8,397 nt of DNA. Source: an uncultured Campylobacter sp. (GTDB lineage Bacteria > Campylobacterota > Campylobacteria > Campylobacterales > Campylobacteraceae). Position 1 is the first letter of the stretch. Each line of letters opens with the position of its first letter. Of the stretch, positions 6,080 through 8,397 are shown one piece after another. The notes beneath the pieces are model-generated. The model saw nothing but the letters and a program-made list of their open reading frames with translations. It did not search any database and was not told the origin of the DNA. Both the position numbers and the translations under genes were made by a program. The DNA is taken from contig NZ_CAJPMA010000074.1 of the NCBI RefSeq assembly GCF_905371695.1, forward strand, positions 1-8,397. The letters run 5' to 3'.

Positions 6080-6975
6080 TGAAAATCTCCTACCAAGTCG
6101 CTTTGCCCGTTTTCTCTCATTTCCCTAGCTAACTCCCTAAACGCCGCCATCGTGCTTAGCGTGCCTTGTTTTAGCCCGTGCGGATTATCGTCGCTTACGC
6201 CTTGCGCGCCGCTGGCCGCCTTTACGCCGTAGCCTGGCTTAGGTTTAAAGACGCCTTGCCATTCGTTAGCCATCGCCTCTTTGATGCAGGCGTTTACGTC
6301 TATGCCCTCGGCGTCCCATTTAGCCCACTCGCTAAATTTCATCTCGATACCCTTTTGCGTCAATTTCTCCCTGCGCTCTTTCTTGTAGGCTAGATAGCTT
6401 TGCCAAAGTTTCGGATCGAGAAAGGACGGCAAGCGAAAAATCTCGTCGTCTCGTTTGACGGTCTCGCGCACGGGGGTTTGAATTTGCGTTTGAACTTGTG
6501 TTTGAATTGTGTTTGAATTGCTGTTTGTATTATTAATACCTATATGATTTCGCTGTTTTGCTGATTGGATTTCGCCGTTTGGCTGATTGGAATTAGATTT
6601 TTGGCTTATTCCATCTGAACTTCTTGCTGATTGGATTTCGCCGTTTGGCTGCTTAACGTATAAAGCTAAAAGATATTCAAAATCGTCGCCTATACTATAC
6701 CACTTCGTGCGGTTAAATTTCGTATCGTTAAAATTATCCGATATTAAAATTCCCTCGTTTTCAGCCCAAATAAGCATTTTTTGAATTTTATTCGCACTCC
6801 AATATGGCATCATTCTAGTAAACGCTTCGGCGGTGTTATAGGTCCAGTATTTGCCGTTATAAAAATTCGAGCCCGCCGCTTTATTATAAGCCACCCAGTG
6901 GGCTATCGCGCCTATTAGTACGGCTTTTTCTACGCCGTATTTTTCGGCTAGCCCTACGTCAAAACTATGCGTCAT
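6076..6975 (-). CDS. Phage replication initiator candidate (lambda O-like organisation) with embedded repeat arrays
   Basis: The 299-residue protein has three parts. Residues 1-105 look like a winged-helix domain: GLAEKYGVEKAVLIGAIAHW, a GKYWTYNTAEAF segment, a recognition-helix-like SANKIQKMLIWAENEGIL and a wing ending KWYSI. Residues 106-172 are a low-complexity linker with QPNGEIQSA twice (109-117 and 131-139), then Asn/Ser- and Gln/Thr-rich runs. Residues 180-245 match a common phage replication C-terminal module (DPKLWQSYLAYKKERREKLT ... NEWQGVF). ATG at 6975 has AAGGAA upstream. The linker DNA carries 22-bp and 11-12-bp repeat arrays that look like an origin, as in the lambda O gene. 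Initiator function is inferred from domain layout, the following loader-like gene and these repeats; a transcription regulator is the main alternative. Confidence 0.75.
   Translation of the reverse strand: MTHSFDVGLAEKYGVEKAVLIGAIAHWVAYNKAAGSNFYNGKYWTYNTAEAFTRMMPYWSANKIQKMLIWAENEGILISDNFNDTKFNRTKWYSIGDDFEYLLALYVKQPNGEIQSARSSDGISQKSNSNQPNGEIQSAKQRNHIGINNTNSNSNTIQTQVQTQIQTPVRETVKRDDEIFRLPSFLDPKLWQSYLAYKKERREKLTQKGIEMKFSEWAKWDAEGIDVNACIKEAMANEWQGVFKPKPGYGVKAASGAQGVSDDNPHGLKQGTLSTMAAFRELAREMRENGQSDLVGDFQ
6476..6530. repeat. Array of five GTTTGAATT-like elements at 12/12/11/12-bp spacing
   Basis: On the plus strand GTTTG begins at 6476, 6488, 6500, 6511 and 6523; the first four copies continue as GAATT or GAACT. 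A further GTTTGA lies at 6453, 23 bp away, close to two helical turns. The single 11-bp step shifts the reading frame, so two copies encode Asn/Ser residues and three encode Gln/Thr residues: the DNA word is kept while the peptide changes. Possible binding or melting elements of an origin next to the 22-bp array; slippage in a low-complexity coding linker is the alternative. Confidence 0.6.
6527..6539. repeat. AT-rich 13-bp palindrome between two repeat arrays
   Basis: GTATTA and TAATAC are perfect complements around one central T. Eleven of thirteen bases are A or T. It lies at the junction of the GTTTGAATT array and the 22-bp array, where an origin would have its melting region or a protein-binding dyad. 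Function is inferred from position only. Confidence 0.5.
6546..6655. repeat. Iteron-like array: five 22-bp units in exact phase
   Basis: Units begin at 6546, 6568, 6590, 6612 and 6634. Units 1 and 5 each match unit 2 at 20 of 22 positions; units 3 and 4 match it at about 15 and 14. The most conserved word is GCTGATTG at the end of each unit (GCTTATTC in unit 3, GCTGCTTA in unit 5). A perfect 28-bp direct repeat (6558-6585 and 6624-6651) sits within the array. Because 22 is not a multiple of three, neighbouring units are read in different frames; only units 2 and 5 share a frame. Spacing of about two helical turns is usual for initiator-binding iterons. Origin function is inferred. Confidence 0.65.
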
Positions 6976-6987
6976 TTTTTTCCTTTC

Positions 6988-7296
6988 TTAAAATTTAATA
7001 GATATTTTTCTCGCGATAATCGCCTCGGATTTCGCGGTTTGAAGTTCTATGTAGCCCAATTCTTTAAGTTTTTCTAAAATCCGCCCTACCCGTTCCTTCT
7101 CTTCGCCTAGCGCCCCCGCTACGATATCATCGCCTAGGTAGCAGCTCCCCGTTTTAGATTTCGCGCAAAGCGCCACCAGGTACGCCAGCGTTCTAAATTC
7201 ATTCTTTATGCGCTCGTCGGTTATCCAAGCCACGGGGATTTTTACGCATTTTTCGCGGCTATGGCGATTTGCCCGTGCGCTTGTTTTTGCTATCAT
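6988..7296 (-). CDS. Small winged-helix-like DNA-binding protein
   Basis: The 102-residue protein starts with a basic stretch (KTSARANRHSREK) and continues with VKIPVAWITDERIKNEFRTLAYLVALCAKSKTGSCYLGDDIVAGALGEEKERVGRILEKLKELGYIEL, a layout typical of winged helix-turn-helix domains: helix, small strand, helix-turn-helix around 55-80 and a strand-loop-strand wing at 84-102. Phage replication and regulatory proteins often begin this way. ATG at 7296 has AGGAG six bases upstream, formed by the last codons of the methyltransferase; its stop is one base away. It precedes the initiator candidate by 12 nt, so it may assist initiation or regulate the block. I cannot decide between these roles. Confidence 0.65.
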   Translation of the reverse strand: MIAKTSARANRHSREKCVKIPVAWITDERIKNEFRTLAYLVALCAKSKTGSCYLGDDIVAGALGEEKERVGRILEKLKELGYIELQTAKSEAIIARKISIKF

Positions 7297-7297
7297 T

Positions 7298-8397
7298 TCA
7301 CGCTCCTAACCTAAAATATTTATTTTTCGCGAGCTTTATCCGCTCTAAAATCATTTTTACGACGTTTACGCTCATCGCGTTGCCTGCTTGCTTGTAGGTT
7401 TGCGTATCGCTCACTATGATTTTGAAACTCTCAGGGAATCCTTGCAGTCGCAAACACTCGCGCGGAGTTAGCTTGCGTATGCGCTCACTCTTTAGTAGAT
7501 TGTTTTGCTCAAAGCTATTTGAGCTAATCGTAGGGCAAACCTCAAACTCGCCGCCTTTATTAAAACCTCGTGCGCGTTGTAAAATTTTCGGCTCTTGATT
7601 ACCGCCTTGCGCCGTATGTATAGTAGGAGCTACCCCGTCGGTAGTATAAACGCGTTTTAGTATGTCGTTGCCTTTTATGTCGAGCTTGCCGACTACTTTT
7701 ATGAAGTTGTCCGTGCGACGACTTCCTGCGGTAGTCATTATGCAATTTCCTGCATCGCTTAAAGACTTTGGGGCAAAGCTGCCCTGAAAGTTGTTTTCTT
7801 TTTTCTTAAGGCACGCGATCATCTTATCGCTCAAAAAGTATTTTTCATCTACTTCGCGATCTAGCATATCGCCCAAATTTAGTTTTAGCGGTATTTTCGG
7901 AGCATAAGAAAAAGCGTGATATTCGTCGGCGTTCAAAAATCCCAAGATATACAATCGCTCTCTATTTTGTGGTATGCCGTAGTCTTTGGTGTTTAAAACT
8001 TCGGCGTGGCAGTAGTAGCCTAGCCCACGTAAAGCGCCCAAAAACCTCTGATAGCTTTTGCCGCCGTTGATTGACAAAAAGCCCTTGACGTTTTCATAGA
8101 CAAAAACGCTAGGGCGAGCTTCGCTAACGACGCGGTAAAATTGCCATATCAAGTTGCCTCTCTCGCCGTTCTCGCCTGCGCGCTGCCCTGCGATTGAAAA
8201 GTCTTGACAAGGACTGCCGCCTACCAAAATATCTATTTGTCCGGCGTAAGCTCTAGCGTCAAGCTCCGTAACGTCGCGGTAAAATTTCGTCTCGTCTATC
8301 TCGTGATTGTCCAGGTAGCTTTGACGTGCGAATTTGTCTATCTCGCAGGCAAATATCGTCTCTACCTCGCTAAATACTCCGCGAGCGGCAAACTCGG
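7298..8397 (-). CDS. C5 cytosine DNA methyltransferase, 5'-truncated by the window edge
   Basis: This enzyme methylates carbon 5 of cytosine in DNA. The frame is open from the stop at 7298 to the right edge, giving about 365 visible residues. A TTG near 8227 is not the start, because family sequence continues upstream of it: a FACEIDKFARQSY segment (motif II region) and RDVTELDA precede the catalytic motif GSPCQDFS, whose Cys codon is at 8207-8209. Then come YENVKGF (motif VI, about 8098), PQNRERLYILGF (motif VIII, near 7972), LTPRECLRLQGFPE (motif IX) and QAGNAMSVNVV (motif X). All visible catalytic motifs are intact; motif I lies outside the window. The target-recognition region between VIII and IX spans roughly 7470-7930. 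No cognate endonuclease is adjacent within view, so self-protection against host restriction is the likely role. Confidence 0.93.
   Translation of the reverse strand, partial: EFAARGVFSEVETIFACEIDKFARQSYLDNHEIDETKFYRDVTELDARAYAGQIDILVGGSPCQDFSIAGQRAGENGERGNLIWQFYRVVSEARPSVFVYENVKGFLSINGGKSYQRFLGALRGLGYYCHAEVLNTKDYGIPQNRERLYILGFLNADEYHAFSYAPKIPLKLNLGDMLDREVDEKYFLSDKMIACLKKKENNFQGSFAPKSLSDAGNCIMTTAGSRRTDNFIKVVGKLDIKGNDILKRVYTTDGVAPTIHTAQGGNQEPKILQRARGFNKGGEFEVCPTISSNSFEQNNLLKSERIRKLTPRECLRLQGFPESFKIIVSDTQTYKQAGNAMSVNVVKMILERIKLAKNKYFRLGA

Noticed and set aside
6546..6655. CRISPR array
   Set aside because: The units are tandem without variable spacers, only 22 bp long, inside a coding frame, and no cas gene is near.
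8225..8227. TTG as start of the C5 methyltransferase
   Set aside because: The same frame stays open to 8395 and reads family-like sequence (CEIDKFA and the segment before GSPCQD), so the real start is beyond the window.

Overview
This window looks like part of a tailed-phage (Caudoviricetes) genome or prophage. All thirteen genes lie on the minus strand and read from the right edge to the left edge. They are packed almost without gaps: most neighbours overlap by 1 to 35 nt or sit within 1 to 12 nt, and the longest gap is 29 nt. No tRNA, rRNA, CRISPR array, insertion sequence, integrase or independent transcription unit is visible. The moderate GC content (roughly 43-46% by eye), purine-rich ribosome binding sites and frequent AAAATTT-type strings would fit a mid-GC Campylobacter or related Campylobacterota host. 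That host assignment is inference and has not been tested by any search.

In transcription order, the right part (8397 to about 5453) is a modification and replication block. It holds a 5'-truncated C5 cytosine DNA methyltransferase, a small winged-helix-like protein, a lambda-O-like replication initiator candidate, and a DUF6475-type protein in the position of a lambda-P-like helicase loader. The middle (about 5451 to 3590) is a DNA-processing block: a 60-residue unknown, an N6-adenine/N4-cytosine methyltransferase, a small HNH nuclease, a DUF1064 PD-(D/E)XK-like protein and a 132-residue unknown. The left part (3580 to 7) is the packaging and head block: terminase small subunit candidate, terminase large subunit, DUF4055-type portal, and the start of the next head-region gene.

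The most interesting structure is inside the replication initiator gene. Five consecutive 22-bp units (6546-6655) keep exact 22-bp spacing, which is not a multiple of three, so the DNA repeats while the reading frame does not. Next to them are an AT-rich 13-bp palindrome and a second array of GTTTGAATT-like elements spaced 12/12/11/12 bp. Together they resemble an iteron-type replication origin embedded in its own initiator gene, as in lambda O. A second odd structure is a perfect 35-bp inverted repeat (1-35 and 345-379). It starts at the first base of the window and supplies the stop codon of the leftmost gene, so it is either a fold-back chimera at a contig end or a small invertible segment. 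A third is a three-arm set of mutually exclusive hairpins at 5476-5521.

Taken together, the genes modify the phage DNA (two methyltransferases of different classes), start its replication (initiator, loader, internal origin), process it (HNH and DUF1064 nucleases) and package it (TerS, TerL, portal) from what appears to be one long polycistronic transcript.
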